A stretch of DNA of 64,000 nt from Bacillota bacterium (GTDB lineage Bacteria > Bacillota > DSM-12270 > Thermacetogeniales > Thermacetogeniaceae), in NCBI GenBank assembly GCA_013177945.1, contig JABLXW010000004.1, forward strand, positions 1 to 64,000. Reading direction: 5' to 3'. Under the pieces are notes generated by a model. It had not been told where the DNA came from and did not search any database. It worked only from the letters and a program-made list of their open reading frames with translations. A program made the position numbers and the translations under genes. Below are positions 57,043 through 64,000 of this stretch, in pieces. Within the stretch, counting starts at the first letter, position 1, and each line of letters starts with the position of its first letter.

Positions 57043-57624
57043 TTAAAAAAACAGCTTGAGGCCGATCCCTGCCAGTACCAGGCCCCCGATGGTCTCGGCC
57101 CAGCTTCCCGCCCGGCGGCTAAACCAGCGGCCCAGAACAAGACCTGCTGCAGTCATCAGTCCGGCCACAACCCCCAAAAGAAGAACGGTCCAGGAAAACC
57201 GCGCCATGAAGGCACCCAAACTGACCCCGGCGCCGAAAGAATCTACGCTGACGCCCCAGCTCAAGGCGAGGAGGGTGCTCCACCTCTGCAGGGGGGCGGG
57301 GGCCGGGCGCTCCATGAGGCAGCGCGCCTCCCGGAGGCTGCAAACCTCGCCGCGCCAGGGGAATCCGTTCCAGACCATCTGCAGCCCCAGGAGGATTAAA
57401 ATTCCGCCCCCGATCCAGACGGCTACCCTTCCGATCAGCCCGCCGAGGAGGGAGCCAACGCAAACGCCGGCGAGGGGCATGAGGATGTGAAAAATCCCGA
57501 CAACCGCAGCCGTCCTGAAAACATGATTGCGGGAAAAAGCGCTCATTCCCATCCCCAGCGCGAGCGAAAAAGCATCGGTTCCCAGGGCAACCGCCACCAG
57601 CAGCACCGTAAGCAAATCACTCAA
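57043..57624 (-). CDS. mntP: Manganese efflux pump MntP
   Basis: 193 aa with six membrane helices. The paired acidic motifs ALGTDAFSLALGMG and SWGVSVDSFGAGVSLG are diagnostic. TTG at 57624 has AAGGCGG 8 nt upstream. It sits between sua5 and ywlE, as ywlD does in Bacillus. Confidence 0.94.
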   Translation of the reverse strand: MSDLLTVLLVAVALGTDAFSLALGMGMSAFSRNHVFRTAAVVGIFHILMPLAGVCVGSLLGGLIGRVAVWIGGGILILLGLQMVWNGFPWRGEVCSLREARCLMERPAPAPLQRWSTLLALSWGVSVDSFGAGVSLGAFMARFSWTVLLLGVVAGLMTAAGLVLGRWFSRRAGSWAETIGGLVLAGIGLKLFF

Positions 57625-57655
57625 GGAAAAGACCGCCTTTCATGCAGGCACCTCT

Positions 57656-58741
57656 TCACAGGATGCGGTTCTCTGCAGCCCGGCATAAACGGTTCATCAC
57701 GGCAAGGCCAATGCCTGAAGCGGGAATTGCCTCAACCAGAATCACATCAACCCCCGCGTCATCACAATTCCGGAGCGCGCTGAAAAGCCTGCCTGCAATC
57801 TCCTCCGGGCAGTTCCGGGAGCCCAGGATTTCCAGGTATGCGGGGAGGATGCCCTCTGCCTGATAGAAGGGAAAATTTTCGGTTGTAGCCAGGACTCCCG
57901 CCCGCACGCCAGGGTGCTCGGCAAGGTAATTCTTAATTTTGGCAGCCTGTTCCTGCGGGGTGCCTGACACCAGCAACACCCGCGCCGCAGGAGCGTAATG
58001 CCTGAACAGGGTGCCCGGGCTCGGCGCCACGTCAAGCTCCCCTTCCGCCGCGCCGATCCCCCCTTGAAGCACCGCGGGGTGGAGCAGGATTTCCGTTTCA
58101 AGGACCCTTTCCAGCTCCTCCCGAGAGACTCCTCCGGGGCGGAGGAGAACAGGGCGCGGCCCGCTCAGGTCAAGGATTGTGGACTCCACACCGACTTCGG
58201 TGGCCCCCCCGTCCAGGATCAGGTCGATTCTGCCCGCCAGGTCCTTCCAGACGTGCCCGGCGCAGGTGGGGCTGGGGCGCCCCGAAATGTTCGCGCTCGG
58301 CGCCGCAATGGGAACACCGCTTGCCTCGATCAGGGCAAGGGCGACCGGATGGGCCGGCAGGCGCAGGGCGACGGTGGGAAGACCTGCGGTAACCTCGTCT
58401 GGCACCCCGGCGCCCCGGGGGAGGATCAGGGTCAGGGGGCCCGGCCAGAACCTCCGGGCGAGGGCTTCTGCCGCCGGCGGCCAGCAGGCAACAAGGGTGC
58501 GCGCCTGGGCGAGGGAGGCAATGTGCGCAATCAGGGGGTTCCCGCGCGGCCTCCCCTTGGCCCGGAAAATTTTCATGACCGCCTCCGGGTCCAGAGCATT
58601 GGCGCCCAGCCCGTAAACAGTTTCGGTGGGAAAGGCCACCGTTCCGCCCTGTTTAATCACCTCTGCCGCTGCTGCAATCACGGCAGGATCCGGGTGCTCC
58701 GGATCTACGCGCAGGATGCGTGTTTCCAGACGGTTTTCCAT
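57656..58741 (-). CDS. ywlC: L-threonylcarbamoyladenylate synthase, two-domain
   Basis: Makes the TC-AMP used for t6A modification of ANN-decoding tRNAs. About 361 aa: YrdC domain (GGTVAFPTETVYGLGANA, RPRGNPLIAH, AAPSANISGRPSPT) followed by a Sua5 C-terminal domain (SPGTLFRHYAPAARVLLV onward). ATG at 58741 has GGGTGG 5 nt upstream. Confidence 0.95.
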   Translation of the reverse strand: MENRLETRILRVDPEHPDPAVIAAAAEVIKQGGTVAFPTETVYGLGANALDPEAVMKIFRAKGRPRGNPLIAHIASLAQARTLVACWPPAAEALARRFWPGPLTLILPRGAGVPDEVTAGLPTVALRLPAHPVALALIEASGVPIAAPSANISGRPSPTCAGHVWKDLAGRIDLILDGGATEVGVESTILDLSGPRPVLLRPGGVSREELERVLETEILLHPAVLQGGIGAAEGELDVAPSPGTLFRHYAPAARVLLVSGTPQEQAAKIKNYLAEHPGVRAGVLATTENFPFYQAEGILPAYLEILGSRNCPEEIAGRLFSALRNCDDAGVDVILVEAIPASGIGLAVMNRLCRAAENRIL

Positions 58742-58800
58742 AACGGCCACCCAGTTTTAGAATTTCCTGCTTCCCTTCAGCTTAACCCCTGTCCGGGGTT

Positions 58801-60081
58801 CTAGCGCAGGTAGAAAAGGTAGAGATAGATATGTGCAATGATGATCGAAATCAGCATCAGGGGAAAGGCGACCTTTGTGTACTCCAGAAAAGAGAAGGGA
58901 CAGCCGTTGCGCTCGGCGATCCCGGCAACAGTCACGTTTGCGGAGGCCCCGATCAGGGTTCCGTTCCCCCCCAGGCAGGCGCCCAGTGAAAGCGCCCACC
59001 ACAATGGAAGGAGGGGCATGCCCGTTAACGCCCCGAGGTCCCTGATCAAGGGAATCATCGTCGCCACAAAGGGAATGTTGTCAACAAACGCGGAGGCAAG
59101 AGCAGAAAGCCACAAAATCAGGAAGGCGGTCGTCGCCAGCTTTCCGCCCGTGAGCTGGAGGGAGCCCCGGGCCACGGCGTGGATGACGCCTACCTTGTCA
59201 AGGGCCCCTACAACGACAAAAAGGCCCAGGAAGAAAAAGATGGTCGGCCACTCCACGGCAAGGAGGGCCTCTTCAGGGTCGGTCCGGCTCAAAATCAGGA
59301 GGAGAGCAGCGCCGCTCAAGGCAATCGTGGCAGACTCCAGCCGGAGGTACTGGTGCAGGAGGAAGCCCAGAATCGTGAGGCTCAAAACGAAGAGGGATTT
59401 TTTGAGCAGCAGCCAGTCCCGGATCTGGGCGCGGGGATCAAAATTCAAAATCCGGGTCTTCTGCTCCTGTTTGACCCTCAAACTGCGCCCCCAGATGAGC
59501 CAGAAGCAAAAAGCGGTTGCGATAAAAATGACCACGATGACCGGGGTGAGGTTTTTCACAAAATCAAGAAAGCCCAAACCGGTGGCGCTCCCGATCATGA
59601 TGTTGGGAGGGTCTCCGATTAAAGTGGCCGTCCCCCCGATATTCGAGGCGATGATTTCTGCAAAAAGAAAGGGAATGGGAGGCACGCCCAGGGCCTCGGT
59701 GACAGAAAGAGTTACCGGAACAATGAGAAGAACGGTGGTGACATTATCCAGAAAAGCAGAAAGAACCGCGGTAACCGCCGCCAGCACAAGAAGAATCCGG
59801 ATCGGCTCCCCCCGCACGGCGCGCGCCGACCAGATGGCGAGGAACTGGAAGAGGCCGGTGTGCTTCGTGATCCCGACGATGATCATCATCCCGATCAAAA
59901 GACCCAGGGTGTTGAAGTCGATGCTGGCAACCGCCTCGTGCTGAGTGAGAACACCCAGGAAAACCAGCAGGACGGCCCCCGCCAGGGCGACCACCGCCCG
60001 ATGCACCTTTTCGGAAATGATCAGGCCGTAGGTCAGCAAAAAAATAACAACAGCAGCAATGACCTGCGTCTGTCCCGTCAT
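58801..60081 (-). CDS. ArsB/NhaD/SLC13-type anion or ion permease
   Basis: 426 aa with about 11-12 membrane helices. Repeated motifs SAFLDNVTTVLLIVPV and SAFVDNIPFVATMIPL, with NIGGTATLIGDPPNIMIG and GGNGTLIGASANVTVAG, place it in the ion-transporter superfamily with ArsB, CitM and the P protein. The substrate cannot be told. It lies 20 nt after prmC and is not part of the Bacillus arrangement. Confidence 0.88.
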   Translation of the reverse strand: MTGQTQVIAAVVIFLLTYGLIISEKVHRAVVALAGAVLLVFLGVLTQHEAVASIDFNTLGLLIGMMIIVGITKHTGLFQFLAIWSARAVRGEPIRILLVLAAVTAVLSAFLDNVTTVLLIVPVTLSVTEALGVPPIPFLFAEIIASNIGGTATLIGDPPNIMIGSATGLGFLDFVKNLTPVIVVIFIATAFCFWLIWGRSLRVKQEQKTRILNFDPRAQIRDWLLLKKSLFVLSLTILGFLLHQYLRLESATIALSGAALLLILSRTDPEEALLAVEWPTIFFFLGLFVVVGALDKVGVIHAVARGSLQLTGGKLATTAFLILWLSALASAFVDNIPFVATMIPLIRDLGALTGMPLLPLWWALSLGACLGGNGTLIGASANVTVAGIAERNGCPFSFLEYTKVAFPLMLISIIIAHIYLYLFYLR

Positions 60082-60102
60082 CCTCTTTTCTCCTTCCCTT
60101 TT

Positions 60103-60975
60103 TCAAACCCTTTTCAAGGCCGTCACCATTCGGTTCAGGCCCTGGTAGTCCCGGTTCACCTGAACCTCCCCCCACCCCTGCTCTTCCAGCAGGCCGGCCA
60201 GCAGGGAAGCCTGTCCCGGGCCCACCTCGCAGGCCAGCAGCCCGCCCGGGGCAAGGAAAGCGGCCGCCTGGGGAAGGAGGCGCCGGTAAAGATCCAGCCC
60301 GTCGGCCCCCCCATCCAGGGCAAGGCGAGGCTCATACCGGACATCCCGGGGCAAAAAATCAAGGGAGGAGTGGGGAATGTAAGGCAGATTGGCCACAACT
60401 GCCGCGCCCCGGCCCGCCCTCCCTTCGGCGCCCAGGGGTGCCAGCAAATCCCCGGCCCGGAACGTGACGCGGTCTTCCACTCCGTGCCGCCGGGCGTTCT
60501 CGCGCGCCACGGCCAGGGCCTCTTCCGAAATATCTGTGGCAATCACCCGGAGGCGGGGGTGGTAGCAAGCCAGGCTTACCGCAAGCGCCCCGCACCCGGT
60601 GCCGACATCGGCAGCCAGCGGCGCGGACAAATTCTTTTCCTGCCATTCCGCAAGAAACTCCAGGGCTTTTTCCGCCAGCAGCTCCGTTTCCGGGCGGGGA
60701 ATCAAGACAGCAGGACTCACCAGAAAGGAAAGGGACATGAACTCCCGCGTCCCGGTTAAATAGGCGACAGGAATTCCTGCCGCCCTCCCCTCCAGCAGCT
60801 CCCAAAATTTTTCAACAACACCGACGGGAACCTCCCGTTCGGGATAAATCATGAGTTCGGTACGGCTCCGGCCCCAGGCAAAGGCCAGCAAAACCTCGGC
60901 CTCCAGGCGGGGGGATTCACTCCCCGCCCTTTTCAAAAAGTGCGCCCCCTCCAGCAGCAGGCTCCCGCAAGTCAC
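60103..60975 (-). CDS. prmC: Release factor glutamine methyltransferase
   Basis: Methylates the Gln of the GGQ motif of release factors. 290 aa. SAM-binding ADVGTGCGALAVSLA is present. The catalytic motif reads NLPY (in VVANLPYIPHS) instead of the usual NPPY. GTG at 60975 overlaps the prfA stop (TGAGTG), coupling it to its substrate gene. Confidence 0.94.
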   Translation of the reverse strand: MTCGSLLLEGAHFLKRAGSESPRLEAEVLLAFAWGRSRTELMIYPEREVPVGVVEKFWELLEGRAAGIPVAYLTGTREFMSLSFLVSPAVLIPRPETELLAEKALEFLAEWQEKNLSAPLAADVGTGCGALAVSLACYHPRLRVIATDISEEALAVARENARRHGVEDRVTFRAGDLLAPLGAEGRAGRGAAVVANLPYIPHSSLDFLPRDVRYEPRLALDGGADGLDLYRRLLPQAAAFLAPGGLLACEVGPGQASLLAGLLEEQGWGEVQVNRDYQGLNRMVTALKRV

Positions 60976-62067
60976 TCAGACCCCCACCTCTTTCTGGAGG
61001 GCCAGCTCCTGCCGGAGCTGTTCCGCCCGCTGGGCAGTCACCAGCGCGGTAATGATTTCTTCCAGATCCCCGTCCAGGATTTCGGGCAGCCGGTAGAGGG
61101 TGAGGCCGATCCGGTGGTCCGTGACCCGGCCCTGGGGAAAGTTATAGGTCCTGATCCGCTCGCTGCGATCCCCGCTTCCCACCTGAGTCCGGCGCAAAGA
61201 AGAGATTTCCCCCTGCAGGGCGCGCTGGGCGCGGTCTAGCAGCCGGGCGCGCAGGACCCGCAGGGCCTTCTCTTTATTCTTATGCTGCGACTTTTCGTCC
61301 TGGCAGGTAACCACAATCCCTGTCGGGAGGTGGGTGATCCTCACGGCAGACTGGGTGGTGTTCACCGACTGTCCGCCGGGACCGCTGGAGCAGAAAACAT
61401 CGATCCGCAGGTCCTGGGGGTTGATCTCGACATCAACCTCCTCCGCCTCGGGCAGGACCGCGACGGTTGCCGCCGAAGTGTGGATCCTCCCTCCGGATTC
61501 CGTCACCGGGATCCGCTGCACCCGGTGGACGCCGCTCTCGTATTTGAGCTTGCTGAAAACGGCATTCCCGCTTACCTGAAAGATGACCTCCTTGAAGCCT
61601 CCCATATCGGTGGGGTGGGTGCTCAAAACCTCAATCCGCCACCCCTGCCGCTCCGCGTAGCGCCCGTACATCCGGAAAAGGTCTGCGGCAAAAAGTGCAG
61701 CCTCTTCCCCCCCGGTGCCAGCCCGGATCTCCATGATCACATTCTTCTCGTCCCGGGGGTCCCGGGGCAGGAGCAAAATCTTCAATCTTTCCTCGAGCTT
61801 CTCTTTCTTCTCCTGCAGTTCTTCGAGTTCCGCCTCGGCCAGGTCGCGCAGTTCGGGCTCGATCTTCTCCTCCAGCAGGGACCTCGTATTCTTAATCTCG
61901 CCGCAGACCCGCTTGTAGGTGCGGTAGGTGTCCACAACCTCGCTCAGTTCAGCATGGCTCTTCGCGACCTTGCGCCATGCTTCCCGGTCGGCGATTACCG
62001 CCGGGTCGCCGAGCATCTGCTCCAGCTCCACATAACGGGCCTCTAAAGCTTCAAGTTTTTCCAGCAC
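60976..62067 (-). CDS. prfA: Peptide chain release factor 1
   Basis: Terminates at UAA and UAG. About 363 aa. The stop-codon tripeptide is PVT (in [14 protein letters not shown]), consistent with RF1 rather than the SPF of RF2. The catalytic GGQ is in [18 protein letters not shown] at 62067 ([11 protein letters not shown] follows) is chosen because GAGGAGG lies 8 nt upstream; a TTG at 62088 is the longer option. Confidence 0.96.
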   Translation of the reverse strand: MLEKLEALEARYVELEQMLGDPAVIADREAWRKVAKSHAELSEVVDTYRTYKRVCGEIKNTRSLLEEKIEPELRDLAEAELEELQEKKEKLEERLKILLLPRDPRDEKNVIMEIRAGTGGEEAALFAADLFRMYGRYAERQGWRIEVLSTHPTDMGGFKEVIFQVSGNAVFSKLKYESGVHRVQRIPVTESGGRIHTSAATVAVLPEAEEVDVEINPQDLRIDVFCSSGPGGQSVNTTQSAVRITHLPTGIVVTCQDEKSQHKNKEKALRVLRARLLDRAQRALQGEISSLRRTQVGSGDRSERIRTYNFPQGRVTDHRIGLTLYRLPEILDGDLEEIITALVTAQRAEQLRQELALQKEVGV

Positions 62068-62149
62068 CCTCCTCACCTCCTCAAACAAGAATTCGTAAAG
62101 AAGTCAAAGAATCAGGAGCAACGAGCCTGAGAGGCCGGCCGCTCAGGCT

Positions 62150-63028
62150 TCAGTTCGCAGCCCTGTCGGGAAGAACGCTCCGCAAGGCTGAAATCGCCAC
62201 TTCAAGCTGATCCGGATCGGGCTTCCCGGTCGTCAGTTTCTGGAGCCAGAGGCCGGGGAGAATCAGGAGCCCCAGCCCCCGGCGGCGGCGCCGGGCATAG
62301 CGGATAAACTCGTAACCAAGTCCGGCTACAAGGGGAAGGAGCAGCAGGCGCGCCCCGAATTTCCACCACCACGGCCCGTTCCCGAGCAGGGCAAAAACGA
62401 AAATGCTGATGACAAGCACAACCAGCAGAAAGGAGGTGCCGCAGCCGGGATGGAGAGGGGAACGCTTCGCCGCCTCGGCCACCGTAAGGCTCGCCCCTTC
62501 TTCAAAAGTGTTGATTACCATGTGCTCGGCGCCATGGTACTGAAAAACGCGCCTGATGTCCCGCAAGCGGCCGACCGCGACCAGGTACAGCAGAAAAATC
62601 CCCAGCCGGCTGGCCCCTTCGACCGTATTCTGCCCCCACGTTCCCAGCCAGGCACGGGTCAGGTGCCCGGCCCAGGTGGGAAGGAAAATAAAAAGAAAGG
62701 TTGCCAGCCCCAGCGCCAGGGCCACCGTCAGCCCGATCTCCAGCGAGCTCAAGCCCTCTCCCTCCTCCTCCCCGGCAACCAGGGAAGCAGAAAGGCTTAA
62801 AGCACGGACCCCGAGGATCAGCGACTCGATCAAGACCACCGTGCCCCGCACTAGCGGCCACTTCAGAAAAGGGTAGTTCTCTCCCCAGGGAAGGTATTCC
62901 TCTTCATTGACAACGATTTTATCTCCCACCCTGACGGCAACCGCAACCGCGCGCGGGCCGCGCATCATCACTCCTTCAATTACCGCCTGGCCGCCGTATT
63001 GAAAAGGAGTCCCGGAATCTTTCCTCAA
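62150..63028 (-). CDS. yqhQ: DUF1385 membrane protein (YqhQ-like)
   Basis: 292 aa. YGGQAVIEGVMMRGPRAVAVAVR at the N-terminus and YHGAEHMVINTFE then SPLHPGCGTSFLL are the DUF1385 signatures. Several hydrophobic segments lie in the middle and C-terminal parts. The function is unknown, though it is near-universally found beside prfA/rpmE in Clostridia. Confidence 0.9.
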   Translation of the reverse strand: MRKDSGTPFQYGGQAVIEGVMMRGPRAVAVAVRVGDKIVVNEEEYLPWGENYPFLKWPLVRGTVVLIESLILGVRALSLSASLVAGEEEGEGLSSLEIGLTVALALGLATFLFIFLPTWAGHLTRAWLGTWGQNTVEGASRLGIFLLYLVAVGRLRDIRRVFQYHGAEHMVINTFEEGASLTVAEAAKRSPLHPGCGTSFLLVVLVISIFVFALLGNGPWWWKFGARLLLLPLVAGLGYEFIRYARRRRRGLGLLILPGLWLQKLTTGKPDPDQLEVAISALRSVLPDRAAN

Positions 63029-63082
63029 AGGGCGCGCCCCCTTTTCTCGCGCGAAAAAAGAGCAGCACTTCTGCCACCCTTT

Positions 63083-63283
63083 TCAGCGCCCGTATTTCTT
63101 CCGGAATCTCTCGACACGACCGCCCCTTTCAACTACCCGCTGCCTCGTGCCAGTATAAAAGGGATGGCAGTTGGAGCAGACTTCAACCCTCATGCTCTGC
63201 CTGGTGGAACCCACTTCAAACCTGGCCCCACAGGCGCAGGTAATCACGGCCCTGGTATAGTTCGGATGAATTCCCTTTTTCAC
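63083..63283 (-). CDS. rpmE: Ribosomal protein L31 (zinc-binding form)
   Basis: 66 aa. [19 protein letters not shown] with [10 protein letters not shown] supplies the CxC and CxxC zinc ligands, the C-plus form. GTG at 63283 has GGAGGTG 6 nt upstream, better than the ATG codons before it. A strong promoter lies just upstream. Confidence 0.96.
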   Translation of the reverse strand: MKKGIHPNYTRAVITCACGARFEVGSTRQSMRVEVCSNCHPFYTGTRQRVVERGGRVERFRKKYGR

Positions 63284-63315
63284 TTTTCTCACCTCCATGC
63301 CCATCAACGGTGATT

Positions 63316-63344
63316 ATTATAGCATACCCCCCAACCCCTGGCAA
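63316..63344 (-). promoter_or_regulatory. Promoter for rpmE
   Basis: The minus strand has TTGCCA (63344-63339), a 17-bp spacer and a consensus TATAAT (63321-63316), with a TGC extended -10. The predicted start near 63309 leaves a 5' leader of about 26 nt. Confidence 0.7.
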
Positions 63345-63439
63345 ACCCCCGCGGTCGTTCAGCTGAAATCATACCAGGAGGGAAACGGCTCACTCAAGAA
63401 AATCTTGACCTGGAGGATGAGCTTTATCAGGAGGCTACT

Positions 63440-63468
63440 TTACCCCCTGTTGATTCTCTGATATGATT
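63440..63468 (+). promoter_or_regulatory. Candidate promoter for the coiled-coil gene
   Basis: TTTACC (63440-63445), a 17-bp spacer and TATGAT (63463-63468) on the plus strand, about 57 bp ahead of the ATG at 63526. The -35 is weak. Confidence 0.35.
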
Positions 63469-63525
63469 TGTCTCAAAGGATAATAGAAAAGCGGGAAAAT
63501 TCCGGAGGGGAGAGGAGCAGCAAAG

Positions 63526-64000
63526 ATGAGCGAACAAATGCTCAAAGAAATCCTGAGCGAAATTAAAAACATGAAGGCTCAGATCAACAGGCTCGAAGAG
63601 AGGTATGAAGAGGGCCAGCAGAAGATAGAGCAGGACATCGGTGTGCTGCAGCAGGATATGGCAGTGGTGAAGCAGGACATCGGCGGGATGAAGCAGGACA
63701 TCGGTGTGCTGCAGCAGGACATGGCGGCAGTCAAAGAGGATATCACCGGGATGAAACAGGATATCAGCATTTTACAGCAGGACATGGTAGCGGTGAAGCA
63801 GGATATCGGTGTGCTGCAGCAGGACATGGCAGCTGTAAAGCAGGACATCAATGTGATGCGAGGCGACATCGACAACCTGAAACAGGAGGTTAAAGCAACC
63901 GGCCAGAAGGTTGATAAACTGGAACTCCGCATAGAGAACGAGGTCATCGAGAAGATCCGCGCTTTGTTTGATGCCCGCCAGGTACATGAAGAGAGGTTTC
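63526..64000 (+). CDS. Heptad-repeat coiled-coil protein (partial)
   Basis: Open from ATG 63526 (GGAGGGGAGAGGAG site) to the window edge, at least 158 codons, so the C-terminus is missing. After SEIKNMKAQINRLEERYEEG come about eleven nearly identical heptads of the types VLQQDMA, VVKQDIG and GMKQDIG (63640-63873), then a less regular coil (KVDKLELRIENEVIEKI). The hydrophobic a/d pattern predicts a long parallel coiled coil. No signal peptide or membrane helix is visible. The function is unknown; I do not recognise a named family. Confidence 0.8.
   Translation, partial: MSEQMLKEILSEIKNMKAQINRLEERYEEGQQKIEQDIGVLQQDMAVVKQDIGGMKQDIGVLQQDMAAVKEDITGMKQDISILQQDMVAVKQDIGVLQQDMAAVKQDINVMRGDIDNLKQEVKATGQKVDKLELRIENEVIEKIRALFDARQVHEERF

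Overview
The window looks like one continuous stretch of chromosome from a spore-forming, flagellated, anaerobic member of the Firmicutes/Clostridia. It resembles Thermacetogenium, Moorella or Desulfotomaculum relatives; the genus is inferred, not proven. The evidence is a Firmicutes-type 16S 5' end, spore genes (spoIIE, spoIID, spoIIID, yabP, yabQ, two CotF-like proteins), flagellar rod genes, formate-tetrahydrofolate ligase of the Wood-Ljungdahl pathway, and an NADP-type group 3b [NiFe] hydrogenase with maturation genes. The DNA is GC-rich, and nearly all genes lie on the minus strand, so transcription runs toward position 1.

Layout from left to right. The 5' end of a 16S rRNA gene with its promoter is at 1-201. 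lysS and greA follow, then a three-gene operon (fatty-acyl-ACP-reductase-like oxidoreductase, uncharacterised protein, HTH regulator) at 2496-5103. The cofactor operon nadA-nadB-nadC-birA-coaX-dusB spans 5234-11576. One plus-strand gene encodes a metallophosphoesterase-cyclophilin fusion. A putative pantothenate operon (Rossmann reductase-panB-panC-panD) sits behind a leader with a terminator. Folate genes (HD protein-folP-folB-folK) come next, then a frameshifted fhs, ndk, ftsH, tilS and spoIIE. Three tRNAs precede the hydrogenase locus (hypB, hypA, protease, large subunit, small subunit, fused beta-gamma diaphorase; 26840-32389), whose upstream side carries an IS200/IS605-like right end. After this come a small transporter, Ppx/GppA, divIC, a small HTH protein, a DnaA-box cluster, yabQ and yabP. 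Flagellar rod genes, mbl and spoIIID follow, then a short plus-strand island (two coat-type proteins and an S58 peptidase). The right third holds spoIID, murA, ywmB, the complete F1Fo ATP synthase operon, wecB, mazG-like, dCMP deaminase, glyA, rpiB, ywlE, mntP, sua5, an ArsB/SLC13 permease, prmC, prfA, yqhQ and rpmE. A plus-strand heptad-repeat coiled-coil gene runs off the right edge.

The gene order is strongly syntenic with two origin-proximal blocks of Bacillus subtilis (yabP...spoIIE-tilS-ftsH...folP-folB-folK...dusB-lysS-rrn, and rpmE...prfA...glyA...atp...murA-spoIID...spoIIID-mbl-flhOP). Here the two blocks are joined in one orientation around 36 kb. Into the first block have been placed the hydrogenase module, tRNAs, fhs and the NAD and pantothenate genes. 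hpt, normally between tilS and ftsH, and upp, normally near glyA, are absent. No CRISPR array, prophage or intact insertion sequence was seen. The best leads are the putative pantothenate-operon attenuator, the orphan IS605 right end abutting the hydrogenase start, the fused hydrogenase beta-gamma subunit, the DnaA-box cluster with an adjacent palindrome, and several unusual domain architectures.
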